This document shows positions 26,697 through 34,887 of a stretch of DNA of 54,517 nucleotides, piece by piece. Origin of the DNA: Chersky-840 sp035532735 (GTDB lineage: Bacteria > Actinomycetota > Acidimicrobiia > Acidimicrobiales > UBA8190). Position 1 is the first letter of the stretch. Every line of letters begins with the position of its first letter. Below the pieces are notes generated by a model. That model saw only the letters and a list, made by a program, of their open reading frames with translations, did no database searches and was not told the origin of the DNA. Location: the NCBI GenBank assembly GCA_035532735.1, contig DATKQM010000011.1, positions 1 to 54,517 of the forward strand, written 5' to 3'. Made by a program: the position numbers and the translations under genes.

Positions 26697-27274
26697 CCCG
26701 GCAACGTTCGGATCCCGCGCCGAACCCACAACAACGCCGCCGCGCACTCCACCAGGGTGCCGAGCTCACGCGCCGTCTTGCGGTACCCGTCCAAGGGGCC
26801 GCCGATGGGGTCCGGCACGTCGTCGGCGGGCGAGCTGCCCACCAGGTCGGTGCGTTTGCGCCCGTGTTGGAGACGCTCGAGCCACGCCTCGAGCGAGTCG
26901 TCGGGCCCCCGCCGCCCCACCAACTCTCCACGGCGTACGAATTCCTTGAGCGTGAACGTGCGTCCCCACGCCGAGGGATCGAGGAGCACGACCTCGCGAG
27001 CGTGGCGACGGCCCATGGTGAGCACCACCTCCGACGTCGCCACGAGCTCCGCGTCGATCTGCGCGCTGCGGTGACCCGATAGGTCGACGCCCAGTTCCGC
27101 CATCGTGGTGACGACCTCCGGGGGTGACGCGTACCCACCTTCGAGCAGACCCGCCGACGCCACGGAGACTTCCTCGGGGGCATCGTCCCCCCCGACCAGG
27201 GAAAGCCGTCCGAACAGCGCGGCCGCCATCGGCGACCTGCACATGTTGGCCGTGCATACGAAAAGGACCAGCAC
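26693..27274 (-). CDS. Low-molecular-weight protein-tyrosine phosphatase (Wzb-like)
   Basis: 193 aa from a GTG at 27274. The N-terminal P-loop FVCTANMCRSP is the CX5R(S/T) signature, with nucleophile Cys7, Arg13 and the extra Cys12 usual in the family. The general-acid loop is DVPDPIGGP. The protein is ~40 residues longer than classic members, with an insert around FTLKEFVRRGELVGRRG typical of actinobacterial copies. It should dephosphorylate phosphotyrosine, most likely on the BY-kinase-like protein at 14721-16250, to cycle polymer assembly. It is translationally coupled to the DUF4012 gene and divergent from the sortase gene. Confidence 0.9.
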   Translation of the reverse strand: MLVLFVCTANMCRSPMAAALFGRLSLVGGDDAPEEVSVASAGLLEGGYASPPEVVTTMAELGVDLSGHRSAQIDAELVATSEVVLTMGRRHAREVVLLDPSAWGRTFTLKEFVRRGELVGRRGPDDSLEAWLERLQHGRKRTDLVGSSPADDVPDPIGGPLDGYRKTARELGTLVECAAALLWVRRGIRTLPG

Positions 27275-27305
27275 CAGCTGAGTGTATCCAAGCCATGCCG
27301 ATTCG

Positions 27306-28271
27306 ATGGGGGCATGGGTGGGTAGTCTCGATTACGTGCGACGGGGGCTCATCACCGGCGTACTGGGCCGGATCCTCCTGAGCGCAGGGGTGCTCATCCT
27401 GCTCTTCGTGGCCTACCAGCTGTGGGGGACGGGCATCGCCGAGTCACACAGCCAGGCCGTTCTTCGACAACGACTCGACGCCCAGCTACACCGTGTCGAC
27501 CACCCGTCAACGACGACGACGACCGCACCTTCCTCGTCCACCACGACCACCGCAGCAGGTGCAGGCGACCAACCGACGGTCGGTCCCACCATCGCGGCAC
27601 CCAATGACGGCAATCCCATCGGGTTCCTGCGGATCCCGAAGATCGGGCTCGACAAGGTGATCGTGCAGGGGACGTCCACCACTGACCTGCGCCAGGGTCC
27701 GGGGCACTATCCCGGTACCCCGCTACCGGGAGAGCTGGGCAACGCGGCCATCGCCGGACACCGCACGACCTACGGGGCACCCTTCTACAACCTCGACAAG
27801 CTGGGCCCCGGCGACACCATCGAGATCACCACCGTCCAGGGCGCGTTCACCTACCGCGTGACCCACACCCTCGTGGTGAGCCCCTCGGATACCTCGGTGG
27901 TCGACAACACGGCGACGCCCGAGCTCACCCTGACCACCTGCAACCCCCGGTTCAGCGCGTCACAGCGTCTCGTGGTCCACGCCGAGCTGACGTCCACTCC
28001 CGCTCCCACCGCGCATCCACCGACGTCGGTACCGGGATCGGTATCAGCGCCGGGCACCAGCGACCTCGCCGGCGGACAGGGCGACTGGGTGCCGGCATTG
28101 GAGCAGGGGCTGCTGTCGGGGGTCGTGATCACCGCAGTGTTCGTGATGGCGCGTCGCCGCCGGGCGCGATCGGCGCGCTGGATCGTCTACGGGTTCGGGG
28201 GCGCGGTCTCGCTCGTCACACTCTTCTTCTTCTTCGGCGCCGTGAGCCCGTTGCTCCCGGCCAGCTTCTGA
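27306..28271 (+). CDS. Sortase, class E-like
   Basis: 321 aa from the ATG at 27306; a GTG at 27318 or 27336 or the GTG at 27282 are alternatives. An N-terminal membrane anchor (~15-36) and a Thr/Ser linker precede the sortase beta-barrel: IGFLRIPKIGLDKVIVQGT, then NAAIAGHRTTYG (catalytic His), LTLTTCNPRFSASQRLVV (catalytic Cys, with the Arg seven residues later). Unusually for a class E enzyme, a C-terminal linker leads to two more hydrophobic segments. It cleaves LPxTG-like signals and joins proteins to the wall; the LPFTG protein at 24113-24421 is its nearest candidate substrate. Confidence 0.9.
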   Translation: MGAWVGSLDYVRRGLITGVLGRILLSAGVLILLFVAYQLWGTGIAESHSQAVLRQRLDAQLHRVDHPSTTTTTAPSSSTTTTAAGAGDQPTVGPTIAAPNDGNPIGFLRIPKIGLDKVIVQGTSTTDLRQGPGHYPGTPLPGELGNAAIAGHRTTYGAPFYNLDKLGPGDTIEITTVQGAFTYRVTHTLVVSPSDTSVVDNTATPELTLTTCNPRFSASQRLVVHAELTSTPAPTAHPPTSVPGSVSAPGTSDLAGGQGDWVPALEQGLLSGVVITAVFVMARRRRARSARWIVYGFGGAVSLVTLFFFFGAVSPLLPASF

Positions 28272-29032
28272 GCGGAGCTCCGCCGGCGGCTCGGCGCCGG
28301 GGGCGAGGCCGGCATGCCGTCGAGCGTGTCGGGTGCGGCGAGGTCCGTGGCGCACCAGCCGTCGTCGGGCGAGTACCGCTTCACGACCTTGGCGGGAGAC
28401 CCCACCGCCACACAGTGGTCGGGAAGGACGCCGGTGACCACCGAGCCCGCCCCGACCGCGACGTTGCGGCCGATGCGGCTTCCCGGGAGCACGACCACCC
28501 CGGTGCCCAACCAACTACCCGACCCGATGTGGACGCTCGACTCGACCGGCCATTGCGCACCGATGGGAACATCGGGATCGCTGTAGACGTGGTTCTGGTC
28601 CGTGATGTAGACGTAGGGCCCAGTCTGGATGTCGTCACCGATCTCGATGCAGAAGTGGCCGACGATGTGGCTCCCTCGCCCGATGAGCGTCCGGTCGCCG
28701 ATGGACACCACGGGATCGCTCACCATCTGCTGGCCCGGCGCCATGCCCGCCGACAATGAGACGTAGGGGCCGATCATCGTGTTGCTCCCGATACGGATCC
28801 AGCGCTCGTTGAAGATCGCCCCGGGGGGAAAGGCGATCAGGCTGCGGTGACCGAAGGCCCCGAAGCGCCGGGCGACGGGGTGATCCGCCCCGATGCCACC
28901 GAGATCACAGACCCACTGCCATCCGGCCTGGATGGCCACCGAGGCCATCCGGCGGGCCCAGGGCGGCATCTGTCGGGGCGACGGCACGCGCCGAACGTAC
29001 CCGGTGGCACCGGGACCCGCCCATCCGCGCAC
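28187..29032 (-). CDS. Hexapeptide-repeat (LbH) acyltransferase
   Basis: 281 aa from a GTG at 29032 directly after the upstream stop; GTG at 28987 or ATG at 28969 are alternatives because the first residues look non-conserved. The left-handed beta-helix shows imperfect hexapeptides: IRIGSNTMIGPYVSL, VSIGDRTLIGRGSHI, IEIGDDIQTGPYVYI, VHIGSGSWLGTGVVVLPGSRIG, NVAVGAGSVVTG, ending in VAVGSPAKVVKRY. ITDQNHVY supplies the probable catalytic His. It likely acetylates a sugar or other small acceptor in the polysaccharide pathway. Its last ~28 codons overlap the 3' end of the sortase gene on the other strand. Confidence 0.85.
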   Translation of the reverse strand: MRGWAGPGATGYVRRVPSPRQMPPWARRMASVAIQAGWQWVCDLGGIGADHPVARRFGAFGHRSLIAFPPGAIFNERWIRIGSNTMIGPYVSLSAGMAPGQQMVSDPVVSIGDRTLIGRGSHIVGHFCIEIGDDIQTGPYVYITDQNHVYSDPDVPIGAQWPVESSVHIGSGSWLGTGVVVLPGSRIGRNVAVGAGSVVTGVLPDHCVAVGSPAKVVKRYSPDDGWCATDLAAPDTLDGMPASPPAPSRRRSSAQKLAGSNGLTAPKKKKSVTSETAPPNP

Positions 29033-29805
29033 TCAGTCGGCGCGTCGGTAGCAGAAGATCTCGGCGGTGTAGGGCAACTCGAGCGGGAGCGGGTGACGCC
29101 GGGCCTCGGTGCGGACCTGCTCCAAGAGGCCTTGGCGGGCGGTGCTGTCCATGGCCGCGATGAAGCTCACCGAGGCCACGCGTCCCGCCACACCGTCGAC
29201 ATCGAGGGGTTGTCTCCATTGCACCCGTCGCTCGGTCTCGACCAGGAAACGCGGTGAGCCGTGGCCGGCATCCTCGAGGGCGCCACGCCACGCACCGGAG
29301 GTCGCTGACGGGGTGTCGCCGCGCCACGGATCCATGAGACGCTGCAGCGCTGCCTGCAGCGGGTCCGAGAGATCTCGTCGGTTCCACACCACCGCCAGCC
29401 GAGACCCGCACCGAGCACTCTGTGCATTTCAGCCACGGCGTCTTCGGTGGCGAACCAGTGCAGGGCCTGAGCCACCGTGAGCGCGTCGACGGTCCCGGTG
29501 CCGAGCGGCATGACCTGCGCCACCCCCGCCACGACGATCGCACCCGGCACCGCCTCGGCCAGTGTGGCGCGCATCGCCTCGACGGGCTCCATCGCGATGA
29601 CGGTGGCGCCGAGGGCCAAGAGTCCGCGTGTGAGCTTGCCCGTCCCCGCCGCGAGATCGAGGACCTTGCGTCCCGGGCCCAGACCCAGATGTTCGCCGAG
29701 CCAGGTCAGCGCTTCGGGCGGGTAGCCCGGTCGCGACTGCTCGTAGACCGTGGCGGCACCCGAGAACGCCGTTGCCGTGCTGTGCACTGCGTCGGTTCCC
29801 ACCAC
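29033..29805 (-). pseudogene. Frameshifted SAM-dependent methyltransferase
   Basis: Two adjacent frames together make one class I methyltransferase. The first, from a GTG at 29805, has VYEQSRPGYPPEAL, VLDLAAGTGKLTRGL (motif I) and ALHWFATEDAVAEMHRVLGAG. The expected continuation, SRLAVVWNRRDLSDPLQ, is in the next frame and runs to the stop at 29033. The break lies at 29405-29407, where CCC (GGG on the coding strand) should be CCCC to keep one frame. Without that base the product ends in unrelated residues. It is either a recent one-base deletion or a homopolymer sequencing error; the downstream part is still well conserved, which favours an error or a very young pseudogene. Confidence 0.82.
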
Positions 29806-29963
29806 AGCCTGTCATAGTCCGTGTCGCCGGACCGGACCAGCCGGGCCCACGCAGTAGCCTCGCCCCGGATCGATCTTCGGCGGTGCGCTCGAGATCGATC
29901 CCCAACCCACACCGGCGACAGTCGAGACGCCGACCCCGACGCGGGGCCGAAAAAAGGGAGCCC

Positions 29964-31358
29964 ATGCCTGACGACACCACCCCCGGGGAGTCCGGCCACG
30001 TCCCGAACGGGGATCAGGGCGAGAACGCGGCGCCACCCGAGAACGCCGCACCTGAATCATGGGACACCGCCACCCAGGCGACCCCGGCAGCAACGCCGGG
30101 GGACCTCACCCAGTCCGTTCCGGTGGACCCGACCCGGTCCATCCCTGCCTCGACCACGCCCGCGACCGCAACCCCCGCCACCGCATCCGGTGACATCGCT
30201 TCGAACGGCATCGGGTTCGGCGCCGCGAGCACCGCCGACGCCACCGGCGGTGGCGGCCCCCGGAGCTCGTCGCCGCGCGCCTTGATCATTGCCTTGGTCG
30301 TGGTCGCCGTGCTCGTGGTCGGAGCTGGCATCGCGCTGGCGGTCAACGCCGGGGGAGGGAACAAGAAGGCCTCCCACAACGCCGCGAACATCGCGGCCCC
30401 GACCACGACCGCGGCCGCGGTCGGCCCCCTGTGTCCTCTCACCGGGCTCGCACCGACGGGGGGTGTCGTCCCGCAACGTCCGGCTCTGGCGGTGAAGGTG
30501 GACGACTACCCCGACGCCCGGCCCCAATCGGGCATCGACCAGGCCGACATCGTTTTCGACGAGCCCGTGGAAGGCGGCATCACGCGCTTCGCAGCGGTGT
30601 TCCAGTGCCAGAGCCCGAGCCTCATCGGGCCCATCCGGTCGGCACGGGCCGTCGACCTGCAGATCCTCGACCAGCTCAGCAAGCCCATCCTGGTCCACGT
30701 GGGAGGGATCAACCCGGTGCTGTCGATGTTGAGCAACGGCAACCTGAGCGACTTCGACCTCCGCATCCACGGCTCGATCATCAAGCACCTGCCGGGCCGG
30801 GTGGCTCCCTATGACACCTACATCTCGGCCGCGGCGGGCTGGGGCCTCGAGGCCGACGACACCACGCCGCCGACCCCGCTCTTCACCTACTCCCCGACGA
30901 CAACCTTGGGCGCGGCGACCGGATCCGTCCACATCCCCTTCACTGCGACCAACAACACCTTGTGGTCGTGGGACGCGGCGAGCGGGCACTGGCTGTTGTC
31001 GTACAGCGGCAGGCCGGCCACCGTCTCTGGCGGCGGTCAGATCGCCACGACGAACATCGTCGTCCAGACCGTGCACGTCACCTATGGGCCCTGGCTCGAG
31101 AACAGCGAGGGCGGGCTCGAAGTTCAGTCGCAGATGACCGGAAGCGGGCCTGTCTTGGTCCTCCGCGACGGTGTGGCCATTACCGGGACGTGGAAACGGG
31201 CCGCGTTGGGCGACCCCACCACCTTGACCGCTACGAACGGATCGACCATTGCGCTGAAGCCCGGGCAGACCTGGGTGGAGATCGTGCCGTCCACGGTGCC
31301 GGTCACGACCACGGGGCCCACGGCGTCGAACGGTCCCGCCACCACCACCAAGCCGTAG
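29964..31358 (+). CDS. DUF3048 family (YerB-like) membrane-anchored protein
   Basis: 464 aa; ATG at 29964 with AAAAGGGAG four bases before it. A long low-complexity Pro/Thr/Ala N terminus (~1-108) is cytoplasmic, a single membrane segment follows (~109-130, ALIIALVVVAVLVVGAG), and the rest is outside. CPLTGLAP, RPALAVKVDD, ARPQSGIDQADIVFDEPVEGGITRFAAVFQC and GPIRSARAVDL are the DUF3048 hallmarks. The C-terminal domain (~290-445) is the second DUF3048 module. Function is unknown; the family is widespread and secreted in Gram-positive bacteria. It ends tail-to-tail with recA, separated by a terminator. Confidence 0.88.
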   Translation: MPDDTTPGESGHVPNGDQGENAAPPENAAPESWDTATQATPAATPGDLTQSVPVDPTRSIPASTTPATATPATASGDIASNGIGFGAASTADATGGGGPRSSSPRALIIALVVVAVLVVGAGIALAVNAGGGNKKASHNAANIAAPTTTAAAVGPLCPLTGLAPTGGVVPQRPALAVKVDDYPDARPQSGIDQADIVFDEPVEGGITRFAAVFQCQSPSLIGPIRSARAVDLQILDQLSKPILVHVGGINPVLSMLSNGNLSDFDLRIHGSIIKHLPGRVAPYDTYISAAAGWGLEADDTTPPTPLFTYSPTTTLGAATGSVHIPFTATNNTLWSWDAASGHWLLSYSGRPATVSGGGQIATTNIVVQTVHVTYGPWLENSEGGLEVQSQMTGSGPVLVLRDGVAITGTWKRAALGDPTTLTATNGSTIALKPGQTWVEIVPSTVPVTTTGPTASNGPATTTKP

Positions 31359-31371
31359 GACCGACAGACAA

Positions 31372-31403
31372 CGGGCCGGGCCGCCCGACGGCAACCCGGC
31401 CCG
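31372..31403. terminator. Bidirectional terminator between DUF3048 and recA
   Basis: A perfect 9-bp inverted repeat, CGGGCCGGG (31372-31380) and CCCGGCCCG (31395-31403), with a 14-base loop, lies between two converging genes. There is no strong T-run, as usual in high-GC actinobacteria. Confidence 0.65.
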
Positions 31404-31425
31404 CGGATCATGAGAACGAGGAGCG

Positions 31426-32475
31426 TCAGTCCGGCACGGCGGCGGGAACGCCTTCCTCCTCGATCGCACCGACCGTTGCCCCCGCCGGGAGGACCGTGCC
31501 GGCCAGCTGCGAGCGGATCCGCTCGTTGATCTCGATCATCAACTCGGGCGTCTCGACCAGGAACTGCTTGGCGTTCTCGCGTCCCTGTCCGAGCTGCTCG
31601 CCCTCATAGGTGAACCACGCCCCGGACTTCTTGATGAGTCCGAGCTCCACACCCACATCCAGGAGCGAGCCCTCTCGGCTGATGCCCCGGCCGTACATGA
31701 TGTCGAACTCGGCCTGCTTGAACGGCGAGCTGACCTTGTTCTTGACGACCTTCACCCGTGTGCGGCTCCCGACGACCTCCGCGCCGTCTTTGATCTGCTC
31801 GATCCGACGGATGTCGAGGCGCACCGAGGAATAGAACTTGAGCGCCCGACCACCCGGGGTGACCTCGGGCGATCCGTACATCACGCCGATCTTCTCGCGC
31901 AGCTGATTGATGAATACGGCGATGGTGTTGGACTTCGACAGCGTGCCGGTGAGCTTGCGCAGCGCCTGGGACATCAACCGGGCCTGCAGCCCGACGTGGC
32001 TGTCGCCCATCTCCCCCTCGATCTCGGCGCGCGGCGTGAGCGCCGCCACCGAGTCGATGACGAGGACGTCGAGCGCGCCCGAGCGGATGAGCATGTCGGC
32101 GATCTCGAGGGCCTGCTCCCCGGTGTCGGGTTGGGAGATGAGCAGGTCGTCGACGTTCACGCCGATGGCGCCGGCGTAGACCGGGTCCATGGCGTGCTCG
32201 GCGTCGATGTAGGCGCAGATCCCGCCGTTTCGCTGCGCCTCGGCCACCACGTGCATGGCGAGGGTCGACTTACCCGACGACTCGGGGCCGTAGATCTCGA
32301 CGATGCGCCCCCGGGGGAGGCCGCCGATCCCGAGCGCCAGGTCGAGCGCCAATGCCCCGGTGGAGATCGACTCGATCCCCAGGTTGAGGTTCTCCCCCAT
32401 CCGCATGACCGAGCCCTTGCCGAATTGCTTTTCGATCTGGCTCAGGGCCATGTCGAGCGCCTTGTCACGTTCCAT
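31426..32475 (-). CDS. recA: RecA recombinase
   Basis: 349 aa, normal RecA length. The ATG at 32475 has AGAGAGG ten bases upstream; the frame is open far beyond but only as an artefact. MERDKALDMALSQIEKQFGKG is the canonical start. Walker A GPESSGKST spans residues 63-71; LVIDSVAALTPRAEIEG is the Walker B region and FINQLREKIGVMYGSPE the L2-containing DNA-binding part. It polymerises on single-stranded DNA to drive strand exchange and to trigger LexA self-cleavage. A LexA-type box upstream shows SOS control. No recX follows; the next gene downstream is the converging DUF3048 gene. Confidence 0.98.
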   Translation of the reverse strand: MERDKALDMALSQIEKQFGKGSVMRMGENLNLGIESISTGALALDLALGIGGLPRGRIVEIYGPESSGKSTLAMHVVAEAQRNGGICAYIDAEHAMDPVYAGAIGVNVDDLLISQPDTGEQALEIADMLIRSGALDVLVIDSVAALTPRAEIEGEMGDSHVGLQARLMSQALRKLTGTLSKSNTIAVFINQLREKIGVMYGSPEVTPGGRALKFYSSVRLDIRRIEQIKDGAEVVGSRTRVKVVKNKVSSPFKQAEFDIMYGRGISREGSLLDVGVELGLIKKSGAWFTYEGEQLGQGRENAKQFLVETPELMIEINERIRSQLAGTVLPAGATVGAIEEEGVPAAVPD

Positions 32476-32603
32476 TTGTCCGATGCCTCTCTTCGCTTGA
32501 TTGAACCGGCTACGTCGCTCCGACCCGACTGACTCGACCGACCCTACGAACGGGGTGTGACATCCCTCCGGCTGGTGACCACCGAATGCCAGCAGTGTAG
32601 TTG

Positions 32604-32617
32604 CGAACACCTGTTCG
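32604..32617 (-). promoter_or_regulatory. LexA (SOS) box of recA
   Basis: CGAACA-CC-TGTTCG, a perfect dyad matching the Gram-positive/actinobacterial LexA site CGAAC-N4-GTTCG. On the recA strand it lies just before a TACACT -10-like hexamer (32599-32594), so a bound repressor would cover the -35 region. It is ~130 bases from the recA start and also ~100 bases before the divergent GT4 gene. Confidence 0.8.
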
Positions 32618-32718
32618 GTGGGGAATGGGGGCGACCGGGGAACCGACCATGGGCCGGTTCGACCCCGGGACGAGCCACAATCGGTGACGATGCCCTTCCC
32701 GATGTCGCCGTCTGGCCG

Positions 32719-33759
32719 ATGACACGACCGCGGCTGGCGTTCAACGCGCTGTCGCTGTGGCCCGGCGGGAGCGGGGTCCAGACCTACATCGTGGAGTTGT
32801 TGTCGGCTCTCGTCGAGGTGACCGAGGCGGAGCTCGTGGCCTCCGTCCGGGCCGACGCGGTGGACCTGCTCCCCCCCACGGTGGTCCCGATCGTCCGCAA
32901 CCCGGGACAGGGGATACGGGCCATCCTCACCGAGGCCCGGGGCCTCGGTCCCGCTGCGCTGGTCCACGGCCTCGACGTCCACATCCCGGTGCGACCCGGC
33001 GCCCCCACGGTGGCGACGGTGCACGACCTCGCCGTCTACGACGTCCCCTGGGCGTTCAATCGACGTTGGGTGCTGCGCGAGCGCGCCGCCATCGCCCATG
33101 CCGCGCGCCGGGCCGACGCGCTGTTGGCGGTGTCGGCCTTCACCGCACAGCGGCTCCGGGATCGCTTCGGGTGCGACGCCACGGTGGTGGCCGAGGCGCC
33201 GTCGAAGGACATGGCACCCGCGTCCGAGGCCGAGCGGGACGAGGTCCGGCGCATCTACGACCTCCCCGACCGGTTCGTCTTGTGCGTGGCGACCATCGAA
33301 CCGCGCAAGGACGTGGCCACGTTGGCGACCGCGTGTGGCGACGCGGGGATCCCCCTCGTCATCGCCGGCGCGGCCCGGGGTGCTGCTCCGGTCGGTGCCC
33401 GGCTGCTCGGCTACGTGCCGAGGCCCCATCTGCCCGCGCTGTACGGCGCGGCCACGGTGGTGGCCTACCCGTCGACCTACGAGGGGTTCGGGCTTCCCCC
33501 CCTCGAGGCCATGGCGTGCGGGGCATCGGTCGTCGCCTTCCGGATCCCGCCCTTGGAGGAATCACTGGGCGAGGCGGCGGTGCTCACCACCCCGGGGGAT
33601 GCTCCTGAGCTCGCCGGGGCCCTCCGTGACCTGGTCGCCGACGAGGCCCGCCGGAGCCATCTCGTGACCGCGGGCCTGGCCCGGGCGGCGATGTTCAGTT
33701 GGAAGGCGACGGCGTCGGAGACGGCGGGGCTGTACCGACGGCTCGGGGTGGCGTGCTGA
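32719..33759 (+). CDS. GT4-family glycosyltransferase
   Basis: 346 aa from the ATG at 32719; the frame is open back to 32557 but only with unlikely residues through the recA promoter. GT-B landmarks: RLAFNALSLWPGGSGVQTYI, ATVHDLAVYDVPWAFNRRW, ADALLAVSAFTAQRLRDRFG, VLCVATIEPRKDVATL, VIAGAARG, LGYVPRPHLPALYGAATVVAYPSTYEGFGLPPLEAMACGASVVA, whose E-GFGLPPLE segment is the EX7E retaining site. It resembles mannosyltransferase-like GT4 enzymes (MtfB/WbaZ type). It sits alone between recA and thpR, away from both glycan loci; its target is unknown. Confidence 0.88.
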   Translation: MTRPRLAFNALSLWPGGSGVQTYIVELLSALVEVTEAELVASVRADAVDLLPPTVVPIVRNPGQGIRAILTEARGLGPAALVHGLDVHIPVRPGAPTVATVHDLAVYDVPWAFNRRWVLRERAAIAHAARRADALLAVSAFTAQRLRDRFGCDATVVAEAPSKDMAPASEAERDEVRRIYDLPDRFVLCVATIEPRKDVATLATACGDAGIPLVIAGAARGAAPVGARLLGYVPRPHLPALYGAATVVAYPSTYEGFGLPPLEAMACGASVVAFRIPPLEESLGEAAVLTTPGDAPELAGALRDLVADEARRSHLVTAGLARAAMFSWKATASETAGLYRRLGVAC

Positions 33760-33763
33760 TCGC

Positions 33764-34309
33764 TCAGGCCGGCGACCGGGACGTATCGACCAGAGGCACC
33801 GTCGCCACCGTCTCGTAGCGCGAACCGCCTCGGCCGAGCACCGAGGACACCAACTCGAAACCCCGGACCTGCCATGTCGCCGCCAGCGATGCGCCCGCCA
33901 GGCCGGCGGGGCCCCGGGCCCGTCCCCGGGCCCGGGCCAGGGTGAGGTGTCCCGAGAAACGGTGACCCTCGACGTTCTCGCCCCAGGGCGCGGTCACCGT
34001 CGCCACGGCCCGGGCCAACCCGTCGAGGCCCGCCACCGGGACCTGGAGCACCTGACGATCGGGGAACCACGCCGTCGTCGGCCCGAGGACGGCCCGGACC
34101 ACGCCCGGGCCGGTGGCCGACAAGTCGCCGGGCACGGCCGCGAGCGCCTCTGCCACGGGGCCAGGATCACCGACCTCACCCAGGAAACGAAGGGTCACGT
34201 GCCACTGCGGCTCGGTCGTCCACCGCAGCGATGGCAGCTCGGGGCGGTCGAGGCCCAGCAGCATCTCGACCACGCTCTCGGGTGGCCACACCGCCACGAA
34301 CAGCCGCAC
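33764..34309 (-). CDS. thpR: RNA 2',3'-cyclic phosphodiesterase (2H family)
   Basis: 181 aa, typical of ThpR/LigT. The two catalytic HxTx motifs are HVTL (His37) and HLTL (His121). It begins MRLFVAVWPP, the usual ThpR N terminus, and continues with RWTTEPQWHVTLRFLGEVG and FSGHLTLARAR. Family members hydrolyse RNA 2',3'-cyclic phosphates to 2'-phosphomonoesters and can ligate tRNA halves in reverse. It is cytoplasmic. It ends four bases from the GT4 stop (convergent) and starts 71 bases from the macrodomain gene (divergent), so the two ADP-ribose/cyclic-phosphate-related genes may share a promoter region. Confidence 0.9.
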   Translation of the reverse strand: MRLFVAVWPPESVVEMLLGLDRPELPSLRWTTEPQWHVTLRFLGEVGDPGPVAEALAAVPGDLSATGPGVVRAVLGPTTAWFPDRQVLQVPVAGLDGLARAVATVTAPWGENVEGHRFSGHLTLARARGRARGPAGLAGASLAATWQVRGFELVSSVLGRGGSRYETVATVPLVDTSRSPA

Positions 34310-34380
34310 GACGTCCAGTGTGCAGACGCAAGGCGTCCGGTGTGGTGGATCGTGGCGTGGACGCGGGAGGATGACCGGTC

Positions 34381-34887
34381 ATGGCCGTCCCCCGGATCGA
34401 GGCCGTGCGCGGCGACATCACCACGCAGGACACCCACGCCATCGTCAACGCCGCCAACAGGCGGCTCGCCGGGGGTGGTGGTGTCGACGGCGCCATCCAT
34501 CGGGCCGCCGGCGCACCGGGGTTGCGGGCCGCGTGCGCCGCGCTCGGCGGGTGCGAGCCCGGCGACGCCAAGGCGACACCGGGTTTCGCCCTGGCGGCGC
34601 GCTGGATCATCCACACCGTCGGTCCGGTGTGGGAGGGCGGGACGCGCCGCGAGGCCGAGCTCCTGGCCTCGTGTTACCGGCGTTGCCTCGAGGTCGCCGA
34701 CGAGCTCGGGGCCCGGTCCCTGGCGTTTCCCGCCATCTCCACCGGCGCCTACGGGTACCCGGCCGACCTCGCGGCGCGCATCGCGGTGGACACCCTCACC
34801 GTCTGCGACACCGGGGTAGCGGTGGTACGACTGGTGGCCTTCGACGAGCCAACCTGTGACCGCTACCGCGCCCTGCTCAAACCCTGA
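34381..34887 (+). CDS. Macrodomain protein (O-acetyl-ADP-ribose deacetylase type)
   Basis: 168 aa, a single macrodomain. RIEAVRGDITTQDTHAIVNAANRRLAGGGGVDGAIHRAAG holds the ADP-ribose-binding and catalytic Asn/Asp residues of the MacroD/YmdB group, and FPAISTGAYGYP the second binding loop. The YmdB group removes acetyl from O-acetyl-ADP-ribose and ADP-ribose from proteins. It is divergent from thpR; an adjacent pair of this kind could belong to RNA-end or NAD-metabolite repair, an inference. The 3' end overlaps the cinA 3' end by 11 bases. Confidence 0.92.
   Translation: MAVPRIEAVRGDITTQDTHAIVNAANRRLAGGGGVDGAIHRAAGAPGLRAACAALGGCEPGDAKATPGFALAARWIIHTVGPVWEGGTRREAELLASCYRRCLEVADELGARSLAFPAISTGAYGYPADLAARIAVDTLTVCDTGVAVVRLVAFDEPTCDRYRALLKP

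Noticed and set aside
30057..31469. 470-codon minus-strand open frame
   Set aside because: Antisense to the DUF3048 gene; Arg/Gly-rich with no motif.
32476..33429. Upstream in-frame extension of recA to 33429
   Set aside because: RecA starts at the conserved MERDKALDMAL with a ribosome site at 32475; the extension crosses the promoter, LexA box and the divergent GT4 gene.
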